This document shows, piece by piece, positions 1 through 6,258 of a stretch of DNA of 16,178 bases. The first letter of the stretch is position 1, and every line of letters starts with the position of its first letter. This DNA is from JACKII01 sp041687435. Lineage in GTDB: Bacteria > Pseudomonadota > Alphaproteobacteria > Bin95. Location: NCBI GenBank assembly GCA_041687435.1, contig JAWLBX010000042.1:1-16178 (forward strand). Direction: 5' to 3'. The translations under genes were made by a program, and so were the position numbers. A model generated the notes under the pieces. That model was not told the origin of the DNA. It worked only from the letters and a program-made list of their open reading frames with translations, and ran no database searches.

Positions 1-14
1 TCGTAGCGTGCCAT
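1..14 (-). CDS. Start of a truncated minus-strand gene, possibly an IS5-family transposase
   Basis: Only the first four codons and part of a fifth are present on the minus strand, reading M-A-R-Y-(D or E). An AGGAGG ribosome binding site lies a few bases upstream, so a real start here is likely. Many alphaproteobacterial IS5-family transposases of the IS427 type begin MARYDLT, and the G-rich sequence at roughly 60-80 could be the element end. The identity is an inference from very few residues; any protein starting MARY would fit equally well. Confidence 0.35.
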
Positions 15-179
15 GGACAATCCTCCTCTGACACGCTTGAATCCGATTTGCTCGACTTTGGGAATCCCCGATTACCCGTTAATGAGTGCACGGCCTAGAA
101 GCACCCACATCCTCCATAACATTCAGCTTCAAAAGCGCGCCTCATCATGAGGCTCGCTGCCGGGACACACACACACATC

Positions 180-449
180 ATGAAACGCGGGATGGAGAAA
201 GACCGCCTTGAGTGGTTGCGCCGTTACTACGGAAAATCGCAAAAGGAATTTGCCTATAGCCTAGGGGTTTCGCCGACCACCTATAACAATTGGGTGCGCG
301 GCCCTAACGGCCTGACGCTGGATGGCGCCCGGCGTATCAAAGAACGCTATCAAATCTCTCTGGATTTTTTGTTCTTTGGCGACGTAGACAGCCTGCCCTG
401 CCGCATACGGATGGCATGGGAAACCCGGTTGGAAGATGCTAATTGCTAA
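180..449 (+). CDS. Small XRE-like helix-turn-helix DNA-binding protein
   Basis: From the ATG at 180 this encodes 89 residues. Residues 8-60 form a Cro/cI-like helix-turn-helix: a first helix RLEWLRRYYG, then SQKEFAYSLGVSPTTYNNW, where helix 3 is SPTTYNNWV, and a supporting helix around LDGARRIKERY. The closing segment LDFLFFGD..SLP..I..AW matches the C-terminal end usual in small alphaproteobacterial HTH proteins of this kind. Its target is unknown; proteins of this type repress their own or neighbouring genes. In-frame ATGs at 147 and 192 are alternatives. None has a clear ribosome binding site, and the DNA-binding domain needs only the later starts. It stands alone between the presumed IS edge and the small minus-strand gene at 634-837. 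Confidence 0.7.
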   Translation: MKRGMEKDRLEWLRRYYGKSQKEFAYSLGVSPTTYNNWVRGPNGLTLDGARRIKERYQISLDFLFFGDVDSLPCRIRMAWETRLEDANC

Positions 450-533
450 TGCTTGCAGCCACCGAGCCACGCTGAAAACTAAAGGCCGGCAATGGCCAGC
501 CATTATCGGACCACGTCAAGAACCAGACGCTGA

Positions 534-547
534 TATACTATATACTA
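534..547. repeat. Tandem 7-bp direct repeat TATACTA
   Basis: Two adjacent copies of TATACTA lie in the gene-free stretch 450-633. They could contribute a -10-like element on either strand, but no matching -35 hexamer is evident at the usual spacing. The rest of that stretch shows only the hairpin at 586-621. Confidence 0.3.
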
Positions 548-585
548 AACCCTCGGATCAGGCGTTGGACGGGCCACATAGACGC

Positions 586-621
586 CCCCAAAGCCCGCAA
601 AGGCTCCCGCCGGCTTTGGGG
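586..621. terminator. Hairpin between convergent small genes
   Basis: CCCCAAAGCC (586-595) and GGCTTTGGGG (612-621) form a perfect 10-bp stem with a 16-base loop. It lies 12 bases beyond the stop codon of the minus-strand gene at 634-837, and also downstream of the helix-turn-helix gene ending at 449. No U-tract follows on either strand, so it would be an atypical terminator or an RNA-stabilising hairpin. Confidence 0.45.
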
Positions 622-633
622 CCTGATTTCGGC

Positions 634-837
634 TTACGGTCGGCAGTTCAATTTCCCAGAAAAACCAATCTGCACGTTATCGTCGCAGCATTTCCCGGTT
701 TCCAGAACCTGATGCGCCCACGAACGGAATTCTCCGTTGAACAGATTGCTTGACACTTCGTCGAGACAATCCAGCGAAATGTCATGCGTGCGGGCGATCA
801 TCACCAGTGTATCCAGCCGCTCTTCATCCGACACCAT
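634..837 (-). CDS. Small hypothetical protein, 67 residues
   Basis: The minus-strand ATG at 837 is preceded by a strong AAGGAGGGG ribosome binding site within ten bases, the main reason to believe this gene. The 67-residue product is acidic at its start (MVSDEERLDTLVMIARTHDI), predicted helical to about residue 45, and carries a Cys-Cys pair (KCCDD) near residues 49-50. It has no signal peptide or membrane segment. I do not recognise a family. The frame ends just before a 10-bp hairpin. Overlapping plus-strand frames have no comparable start signal. Confidence 0.5.
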   Translation of the reverse strand: MVSDEERLDTLVMIARTHDISLDCLDEVSSNLFNGEFRSWAHQVLETGKCCDDNVQIGFSGKLNCRP

Positions 838-988
838 ACTTACCCCTCCTTACCCTGATACGCCATCGGGCAATCTCCTGATTCTCAGCCAAACTTAGCC
901 ACTGCGGGCAATCCGCAGAGCACTATGACCACCCCCCAACTTGCCCAGAACGCCGCCTTTTAATTTGCTTTTTTAATACGGCATCAAC

Positions 989-1006
989 TCAGGAATATTA
1001 TCCTGA
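989..1006. promoter_or_regulatory. 18-bp palindromic candidate operator
   Basis: TCAGGAATATTATCCTGA has perfect 6-bp arms (TCAGGA/TCCTGA) around an AT-only hexamer, the usual geometry of a dimeric regulator site. It lies in the long upstream region of the epimerase gene. The cognate protein is unknown; the nearby helix-turn-helix protein or the LuxR-type regulator are possibilities only by proximity. Confidence 0.35.
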
Positions 1007-1185
1007 TGGAAGTCCACCCGGCGCAAACCATATTCGAATGCCGTAAGTTTTTCACCCCCTTAACAGCCCTGTTTGCACTTTGACGCACCTGTAAGTATGC
1101 CCACACCCATCCGGAGATCGAGTATGCTTAAGATTGTCTTGTGAATCTCCATAAATTGTGTATTTTCTTCAAGCAATCCGTTTGC

Positions 1186-1214
1186 TTGCAAAGATCGAAG
1201 AGTTCGCTTACATA
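1186..1214 (+). promoter_or_regulatory. Weak candidate promoter for the epimerase gene
   Basis: TTGCAA at 1186-1191 and TACATA at 1209-1214 are separated by 17 bases, about 40 bases upstream of the GTG start at 1253. The overlapping run CATATATATA gives other -10 choices. The match to the sigma-70 consensus is modest. Confidence 0.3.
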
Positions 1215-1252
1215 TATATACAGGCGAACCTACAAATTGCTGCATTGATGAG

Positions 1253-2284
1253 GTGACGGTGTATAAGCTTGTACCAAACACAGACGTTCCTTACGAACGG
1301 CATGCATCCCGATCACCAAGCCAGCGGCTGTTCCTGGTCACGGGAGGATGCGGCTTCATCGGTTCGCATCTGGTCGATGCACTGCTCGCACAGGGGCACA
1401 AAGTCCGTGTTCTCGACGATCTCTCCACCGGCAAACGGTCCAACATTCCGGAAGACGAGGTTGAACTGATCGTCGGAGATGTCTCGGACGCGCAGACGGC
1501 ATTGGATGCCATGGCCGGGGTTGATGGCTGCTTTCACCTCGCGGCTATCGCTTCGGTGCAGCGTTCGAACGAGGATTGGGTTGGTGCCCATCGCGTAAAC
1601 CTGACCGGAACCGTCTCCATCCTGAACGCTGCGCGGTTTGCACAGGATGAAACCCCGGTACCGGTGGTCTATGCCAGTTCGGCAGCGGTTTACGGTGACA
1701 ACCAGGAACTACCGCTGAACGAAACCACCAAGCCGCAGCCCATGACCTCCTATGGCGCGGATAAGCTGGGGTCGGAGCATCAGGCCAGGGTCGCCGGCTT
1801 GGTTTACGAAATTCCAACCGCCGGCTTCCGTTTCTTCAACGTTTACGGGCCGCGCCAGGATCCATCCTCACCCTATTCCGGCGTCATTTCAATTTTTGCG
1901 AAACGGATTGCGTCGGGTGATACAGTTACAATCTTTGGCGATGGCCAACAGACTCGCGACTTCGTGTATGTGAGCGACGTGGTGCGTCACCTGATTGCGG
2001 GCATGGACAACGCCTCTGTCGATGCCCCCGTGTTCAATGTTTGCCGCGGTGAGGCGACCAGCGTGCTGACTCTCACCAACACGATCGCGCGGTTGCTGCA
2101 GGTCAAGCCAACAATACAATACCAGCGGGCCCGCCCGGGCGATATTCGCCATTCCCGCGGCGACCCTTCCGCAGCAACGGCCGCACTTTCGGTTCAGGCC
2201 CAGGTCGAACTGGACCAGGGGTTAAGCATGCTGCTGGATAGCCTGCGCGGCGGCGTGGACCAGACGGTGACGGTCGCCTCCTGA
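1253..2284 (+). CDS. NAD-dependent epimerase/dehydratase, UDP-sugar 4-epimerase-like
   Basis: The 343-residue product is an extended short-chain dehydrogenase of the GalE/WbpP type. It has the NAD-binding TGGCGFIGSH (30-39), an acidic residue after strand 2 (VRVLDDLSTG), the catalytic serine in YASSAAVYG (142-143), the Tyr167-xxx-Lys171 pair in SYGADK, and the family signatures RFFNVYGPRQDP (193-204), QQTRDFVYVSD (232-242) and GDIRHS (296-301). Such enzymes invert C4 of UDP-Glc, UDP-GlcNAc or related sugars in the cytoplasm for surface polysaccharide. The exact substrate cannot be read from sequence. No glycosyltransferases adjoin it. The start is uncertain: GTG at 1253 or 1259 lacks a good ribosome binding site, and the first 25 residues precede the conserved fold. 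A strong hairpin follows the stop codon. Confidence 0.88.
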   Translation: MTVYKLVPNTDVPYERHASRSPSQRLFLVTGGCGFIGSHLVDALLAQGHKVRVLDDLSTGKRSNIPEDEVELIVGDVSDAQTALDAMAGVDGCFHLAAIASVQRSNEDWVGAHRVNLTGTVSILNAARFAQDETPVPVVYASSAAVYGDNQELPLNETTKPQPMTSYGADKLGSEHQARVAGLVYEIPTAGFRFFNVYGPRQDPSSPYSGVISIFAKRIASGDTVTIFGDGQQTRDFVYVSDVVRHLIAGMDNASVDAPVFNVCRGEATSVLTLTNTIARLLQVKPTIQYQRARPGDIRHSRGDPSAATAALSVQAQVELDQGLSMLLDSLRGGVDQTVTVAS

Positions 2285-2285
2285 G

Positions 2286-2312
2286 GGCCTGGCAGGCTGC
2301 TGCCTCCAGGCC
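2286..2312 (+). terminator. Hairpin after the epimerase gene
   Basis: GGCCTGG (2286-2292) pairs with CCAGGCC (2306-2312), and the inner AGGC/GCCT extends the stem past a one-base bulge to 11 pairs with a short loop. It begins two bases after the stop codon. There is no clear T-run, so termination may be weak or the hairpin may protect the transcript end. Confidence 0.5.
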
Positions 2313-2325
2313 GATCGCCAGCTTT

Positions 2326-2375
2326 CGCAAACGTTACCGGTTTGTTTACCAGTTTGCGCGATGCTCTATGAGCAT
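2326..2375. promoter_or_regulatory. Two inverted repeats upstream of the LuxR-type regulator
   Basis: CGCAAAC (2326-2332) is mirrored by GTTTGCG (2352-2358). Directly after it, ATGCTC-TAT-GAGCAT (2361-2375) forms a 15-bp near-perfect palindrome that an outer G-T and C-G pair would extend. They lie 84 to 133 bases before the regulator's ATG, just upstream of an AT-rich TATTATACC that could be a -10 region. They are plausible operators, perhaps for autoregulation; this is inference. Confidence 0.35.
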
Positions 2376-2458
2376 TGCCAACTGATGGGCATATTATACC
2401 CAAATCGCCCTCTGGCTTTTGGCAATGAATCGGTTGCCCTGTGGGAGGCATCACGCGC

Positions 2459-3160
2459 ATGATCATCGCCGGACGGTCCGCAGTCTCGCAAGCGAAAGCT
2501 GGGGCTTCCCGCCGGGAACAGGCAAAGCCAGCCGCCGGCACCGCGGTGCTCTTGGCCGGTGGTGACACGCTGTTGCGCGAAGGGCTGAAACGGCTGCTGG
2601 AAAATTCGCCGCTTTACGTCTGTTGCGAAGTGACCGACTGGCAGGAAGTGCCGGCCGCACCGGTACCGCCGGTAAGCCTCGTCATTATCCTGGCCATCGA
2701 TCCGGCCCTGCCCCCTGGCAATCCCCCCCCCTGGCGCACCCTTGTCTCGCGGGTTGGCGGGGCCTCACGGGTGGTCGCCTTGTTCACCAGCGGCGGCGAC
2801 CGTGAGGTCATCGCGGCATTGCGGGCGGGCGCCACGGGCTGTCTGTTCGCAAACCTTCCCGCGCCGATGTTGGTGCAGGCGTTGCACTTGGTCAGCCTGG
2901 GCGGCAATCTGTTCCCAACCTCAATCAGCAGCGCTTTCGCCAATCTGCCCGCCGCCGCTCGGGACGCCATGCACCTGACGCCGCGAGAACGCGATATTCT
3001 GCGCGGGCTGGTCGCCGGCCGGTCGAACAAGGAAATCGCCAACAGCCTCGGCACAACCGACATGACCGTAAAGGCGCAACTGCGCCACCTGCTGCGCAAG
3101 CTTGGCGTCAACAATCGCACGCAAGCCGCGCTATGGGCCCGGGAGCAGGGCTTCGTTTGA
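2459..3160 (+). CDS. LuxR/NarL-type transcription regulator with degenerate receiver domain
   Basis: Starting at the ATG at 2459, which has GGGAGG ten bases upstream, the product is 233 residues; a GTG at 2441 would add six. Residues 172-228 are a clear GerE/LuxR helix-turn-helix: LTPRERDILRGLVAGRSNKEIANSLG, then MTVKAQLRHLLRKLGVNNRTQA. Residues 27-155 resemble a NarL receiver (VLLAGGDTLLREGLKRLLE; VVALFTSGGDREVIAALRAGATGCLF), but the acidic pair is Gly-Gly, the usual phosphoacceptor aspartate position in SLVIILAID reads Leu, and the conserved lysine after GCLF is missing. It therefore probably works without phosphorylation, sensing a ligand or acting constitutively. No histidine kinase is adjacent. 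The neighbouring epimerase makes polysaccharide control possible but unproven. Confidence 0.82.
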   Translation: MIIAGRSAVSQAKAGASRREQAKPAAGTAVLLAGGDTLLREGLKRLLENSPLYVCCEVTDWQEVPAAPVPPVSLVIILAIDPALPPGNPPPWRTLVSRVGGASRVVALFTSGGDREVIAALRAGATGCLFANLPAPMLVQALHLVSLGGNLFPTSISSAFANLPAAARDAMHLTPRERDILRGLVAGRSNKEIANSLGTTDMTVKAQLRHLLRKLGVNNRTQAALWAREQGFV

Positions 3161-3241
3161 TCTCCCCCAGCCCGGTTGCAGGCAGCCCACGCCGTCGGTA
3201 GGGTGCCGCCATCGCACACTCGAACACGGGATGCCCCAAGC

Positions 3242-3778
3242 ATGAGGAAACTGCTGGCTGCCGCGACAATTGCCGGAGCGATGGCGTTCGGCGGCAACGC
3301 CATGGCTCAAAGCACCGATACTGTGATTCTGGAACTTCGCACTGGTGAAGTGACAATCGAAATGCGCCCCGATCTGGCACCCAACCATGTCGCCCGGATC
3401 AAGGAACTCGTCCGCCAGGGTTTCTATGACGGCCTGAAATTCCACCGCGTCATTGCCGGCTTCATGGCACAGACCGGCGATCCGTCAGGTAATGGCACCG
3501 GCGGCTCGGGCCAGAACATCAAGGCCGAATTCACCCGGACCCCGTTCGAACGCGGCACCGTCGGCATGGCCAGGGCGCAGGATCCGGACAGCGCCGACAG
3601 CCAGTTTTTCATCATGCTCGAAGCGGCGCCGCAGCTGAACAACAAATACACTGTCTGGGGTCAGGTCGTGGACGGCATGGAACATGTCGACCGGATCAAA
3701 AAAGGCGAGGCCGCCCTCAACGGTCTGGTGCAAGATCCCGACAAAATCATCCACATGCGCTTGCAACCGGCACAGTAG
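3242..3778 (+). CDS. Secreted cyclophilin-type peptidyl-prolyl cis-trans isomerase
   Basis: The 178-residue product starts at the ATG at 3242; a frame extension upstream to 3176 lacks family similarity. Residues 1-22 are a Sec signal peptide (MRKLLAAATIAG...) with a likely cut after AMA22. The rest is a compact bacterial cyclophilin with the catalytic FHRVI (67-71, Arg69), FMAQTGDPSGNGTGG (74-88), the NIKAEF strand, SQFFIML (120-126) and NKYTVWGQVVDGM. The enzyme interconverts proline peptide bonds during protein folding, here in the periplasm. The length is typical of the short PpiA/PpiB class without insertions. It stands alone and is convergent with the pseudo-ATPase gene downstream. Confidence 0.93.
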   Translation: MRKLLAAATIAGAMAFGGNAMAQSTDTVILELRTGEVTIEMRPDLAPNHVARIKELVRQGFYDGLKFHRVIAGFMAQTGDPSGNGTGGSGQNIKAEFTRTPFERGTVGMARAQDPDSADSQFFIMLEAAPQLNNKYTVWGQVVDGMEHVDRIKKGEAALNGLVQDPDKIIHMRLQPAQ

Positions 3779-3864
3779 ACGGACCCAACCGCTGCGAAAT
3801 GGGCTACCGGTGGCGGCAGGGCAGGCCCGCACCCTGGCAAAAATCCAACGGCTATTCTGTGCCG

Positions 3865-6147
3865 CTAGCGAATGCCCGCGGTGAAACGTGGGCGCCAACG
3901 CAACATGCGCAGGCTGCTGAGCAGGACCAACGCGGCGCTGCCGCCGGTCAGAATCAGAGCCAGCCAGATGTCGAGCCAACCTAGCATCGCCAAAACCACT
4001 GCTGCCAGCATAGGCAGTGCGGCCAAAACCAGGGATTGGATCAGACGACCGCGGGTCAGCCGGGCGGCGGTGAAGCAAGCTGCAACCAGAAGCACGCTGG
4101 CATCCCGCACCAAAAACCCGGGCCGGGCCGCAGCAGGAGTGTTCAGCGCGCCAAAGCCGATGCCAACGTCGGCAGCGGCCAATCCAGCGGCGTCGTGGAC
4201 CGGATGGCCAACCATCGCAACCGTGTGGCCGTTCGCACGCATGTCCTGGATCTCCGCCGCTTTCTGTCCGGCGTCATCCGCCGTCACATAACTGTCGGTC
4301 TCGACCGTACCGGCTATCTGCTCCAGCCCCTTGGCTGCGTCACTCCCCATCAGGCAGGTCTCTATGCCGCTAGCGCGCAGGTTGCGCACTGCACTGCGGG
4401 CAGTCAGCCGGATAGGATCGGTCATCCAGATCGCGCCCGCAGCATGGCCATCGATTGCCACAAAAATCGGAAAGGCCGCCGGCTCCCCAGGCAATTCCAT
4501 ATGCAAGAAGCTGGGATTGAGGCCAATTCCCTGCCCGGTCAGAAAATCCATCGACCCCAGAGTCATCCGGTGCGTACGCCGGCCGTCACGCACATAGGCG
4601 ATCACGCCATCATCGCCCTGATACTCCCGGCTTTCCAGAAGCCGTTCGTCGATATTGTTCCGGTCAGCGGCGCGCTGCACCTGGTCTGTCCAACGGTAAT
4701 CACTGCCACGCACGGCGGCGGCGGCAAGCCCGAGCAGCCGCCGCTCGTCGCCGCCACCGGCAGCGGTTGTCTTCAGAACCCTCCGCACGCCGTCCGTCAC
4801 GACACCAACCGCGGCGATCACCAGCAGGTTGACCCGGCCCGCACGCTCGATCGCCGACGGATCCCGCACCCAGATCCCCCAACGGCGCATCGCTATCATG
4901 GCGAAACCGTAGAGCAACGGCGCTGCCAGGGCCAAGCTGCCGGGCGAGCCGACAGCCACGATCAGGAGGCCGGTTTCCAGGGATGCCACCCCCCCGCGCC
5001 CCAATAGCCAGCCGATCAGGACAACGGCCACTGCCAGGCCGATCACTCCCAGGAACCCCCAGAGGATATACCGCTCCAGTCCGGCGTGCCCGGCGTGCCG
5101 TGACGGGGCGCTGTCGGCTGCCATCCGCGCCAGCAATACGACTGCGGCATCACGCGCCCGCGCCGTCACGCGCACACGCCGTGTCTCACCCGAATTGAGC
5201 GTTCCCGCCAGCACCACATCGCCGGCACCGCAGCGATAGGGACGATCGACACCGCTGATCGTGCTCTCGTCCACAAGACCGTTCCCGGTGACGATCACAC
5301 CATCGGCGGGAAAACGCGCGCCATGTTCCACATGGACGATGCGTCCCGGCCGCAACGCAGCGGTCCGCACCTCCTCCGTTCCGCGCTTGGTTTCGGCGAC
5401 GGCGCGATCGGGCACGAGTTGCAGCAGGCGTTGCAGCTTCTCGCTAGACGCTGCCCGGCTGGCGCTATTGGCGGCCTGCGCCAGCAGCCCGCAGGCCATG
5501 ATCAGTGTCGCCAGCACAAAATACGGCTGGCCCGCTGCTTCCAGCCGCAGCAGCGACAACGCGCCAGCCATCCATGCGGCAACTGCTCCGGCAAAAAGCG
5601 CAAGCCCTACGCTCATCCGCAAATGGCCAAGATAGGCCGCAACCTCGCGCAGCAGGGGCGCGCCCAAAATGAACATCACGAACATGCTGGCACCGGCCTG
5701 GATCGCCGGCAGCAGGGGCCAGCCAATACCGAAATCGCGCCATACCAGCACGATCTGAACGGCCAGAATCAAAAACGCCAGAATGACCTGGTCGGCCACA
5801 CCGCCACTGCGCCGGCTGTTCGAACGGCTGACCACGGACGACGGGATTTGCGCGCCGCTTAGCGCCCGCCGCAAGGCCGCGGCCTTCTGCGTACCGCGCA
5901 CCACGACCGCCTGTCCCGCCTCATCCAACAGCACCCGGCGGGTACCCGGCAATGTTTCCAGCACAGCAACAGCCCGGAGGCTTGAATCGCGGCCTTGCTG
6001 TCCCCGGACTTTCAGAACGGTCGTGTGTTGATCCGCGCCGGCGGCAGAGGCTGCCGGCGCATTGGATCCGCGCTCATTCATCCCAACAGAAACTGCCATG
6101 GATACCCATGCCTTACGTAAACCAACCGCGGCGGCGGCAAGAGGCAT
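3865..6147 (-). CDS. P1B-type ATPase-like membrane protein with all catalytic motifs lost
   Basis: The uninterrupted 760-residue protein aligns by eye along the whole length of CopA-like heavy-metal ATPases. It has an HMA-like ferredoxin fold (42-105), four membrane helices (about 119-136, 143-165, 178-200, 208-225), an actuator domain (266-325, keeping VDES and GDVVLAGTLN), two helices (358-415), P and N domains (430-680, keeping DPIR and ADVGIG) and two final helices (700-745). Every working motif is altered: the HMA CxxC loop reads GQQGRDS (49-55), TGES reads SGVD (298-301), the transmembrane CPC reads SPG (401-403), the phosphorylated DKTGTLT reads AAVGVVT (445-451), SEHP reads SDYR (482-485), and GDGxND reads GHPVHD (647-652). 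It cannot form the aspartyl phosphate or bind metal in the usual way. A regulatory, assembly or binding role is inferred. The start is uncertain; Met17 and Met23 are alternatives. Confidence 0.82.
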   Translation of the reverse strand: MPLAAAAVGLRKAWVSMAVSVGMNERGSNAPAASAAGADQHTTVLKVRGQQGRDSSLRAVAVLETLPGTRRVLLDEAGQAVVVRGTQKAAALRRALSGAQIPSSVVSRSNSRRSGGVADQVILAFLILAVQIVLVWRDFGIGWPLLPAIQAGASMFVMFILGAPLLREVAAYLGHLRMSVGLALFAGAVAAWMAGALSLLRLEAAGQPYFVLATLIMACGLLAQAANSASRAASSEKLQRLLQLVPDRAVAETKRGTEEVRTAALRPGRIVHVEHGARFPADGVIVTGNGLVDESTISGVDRPYRCGAGDVVLAGTLNSGETRRVRVTARARDAAVVLLARMAADSAPSRHAGHAGLERYILWGFLGVIGLAVAVVLIGWLLGRGGVASLETGLLIVAVGSPGSLALAAPLLYGFAMIAMRRWGIWVRDPSAIERAGRVNLLVIAAVGVVTDGVRRVLKTTAAGGGDERRLLGLAAAAVRGSDYRWTDQVQRAADRNNIDERLLESREYQGDDGVIAYVRDGRRTHRMTLGSMDFLTGQGIGLNPSFLHMELPGEPAAFPIFVAIDGHAAGAIWMTDPIRLTARSAVRNLRASGIETCLMGSDAAKGLEQIAGTVETDSYVTADDAGQKAAEIQDMRANGHTVAMVGHPVHDAAGLAAADVGIGFGALNTPAAARPGFLVRDASVLLVAACFTAARLTRGRLIQSLVLAALPMLAAVVLAMLGWLDIWLALILTGGSAALVLLSSLRMLRWRPRFTAGIR

Positions 6148-6238
6148 TTCCTAGCACAAACCGGCCGCTGCCGCAGGCACTTTCAGGCTGCTGCGTGAAA
6201 CTGCAGCGATTTTTCTGTCTGCCTGCAACGGATGTTTG

Positions 6239-6253
6239 CCCCATTCTTTGGGG
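6239..6253 (-). terminator. Small hairpin after the LLM oxidoreductase gene
   Basis: CCCCA (6239-6243) and TGGGG (6249-6253) form a 5-bp stem with a 5-base loop, a few bases past the minus-strand stop codon at 6259. It is short and lacks a T-run, so it is only a weak terminator candidate. Confidence 0.22.
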
Positions 6254-6258
6254 TTCAT

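Larger units (their letters stand above)
838..1252. other. AT-rich gene-free stretch upstream of the epimerase gene
   Basis: This 415-base stretch has no convincing gene on either strand. Parts are far more AT-rich than the rest of the window; bases 1141-1220 are about 34% G+C by hand count. It holds a small CTGCGG/CCGCAG hairpin at 902-918, T-runs at 958-974, an 18-bp palindrome at 989-1006 and a weak promoter-like pair at 1186-1214. The minus-strand frame over 1060-1245 has no ribosome binding site and no recognisable product. The composition suggests acquired DNA or a long regulatory region. Confidence 0.5.

Noticed and set aside
436..753. A 105-codon plus-strand frame overlapping both small genes
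   Set aside because: It has no ribosome binding site, overlaps the helix-turn-helix gene end and runs opposite a frame with a strong ribosome binding site.
896..918. GCCACTG followed by a small hairpin, considered as a B12-box
   Set aside because: Only this short string matches. The other conserved parts of a cobalamin riboswitch are absent and the next gene is not B12-related.
1060..1245. A minus-strand frame in the AT-rich stretch (up to 73 codons)
   Set aside because: It lacks a ribosome binding site and any recognisable domain, and its longest version overlaps the start of the epimerase gene.
4036..5007. A 323-codon plus-strand frame opposite the pseudo-ATPase gene
   Set aside because: The product has no hydrophobic or domain pattern. 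The minus-strand frame alone shows P-type ATPase architecture over its full length.
3865..6147. Active copper-exporting ATPase CopA
   Set aside because: The phosphorylated Asp, the TGE Glu, the HP dipeptide, GDGxND, CPC and CxxC are all missing.
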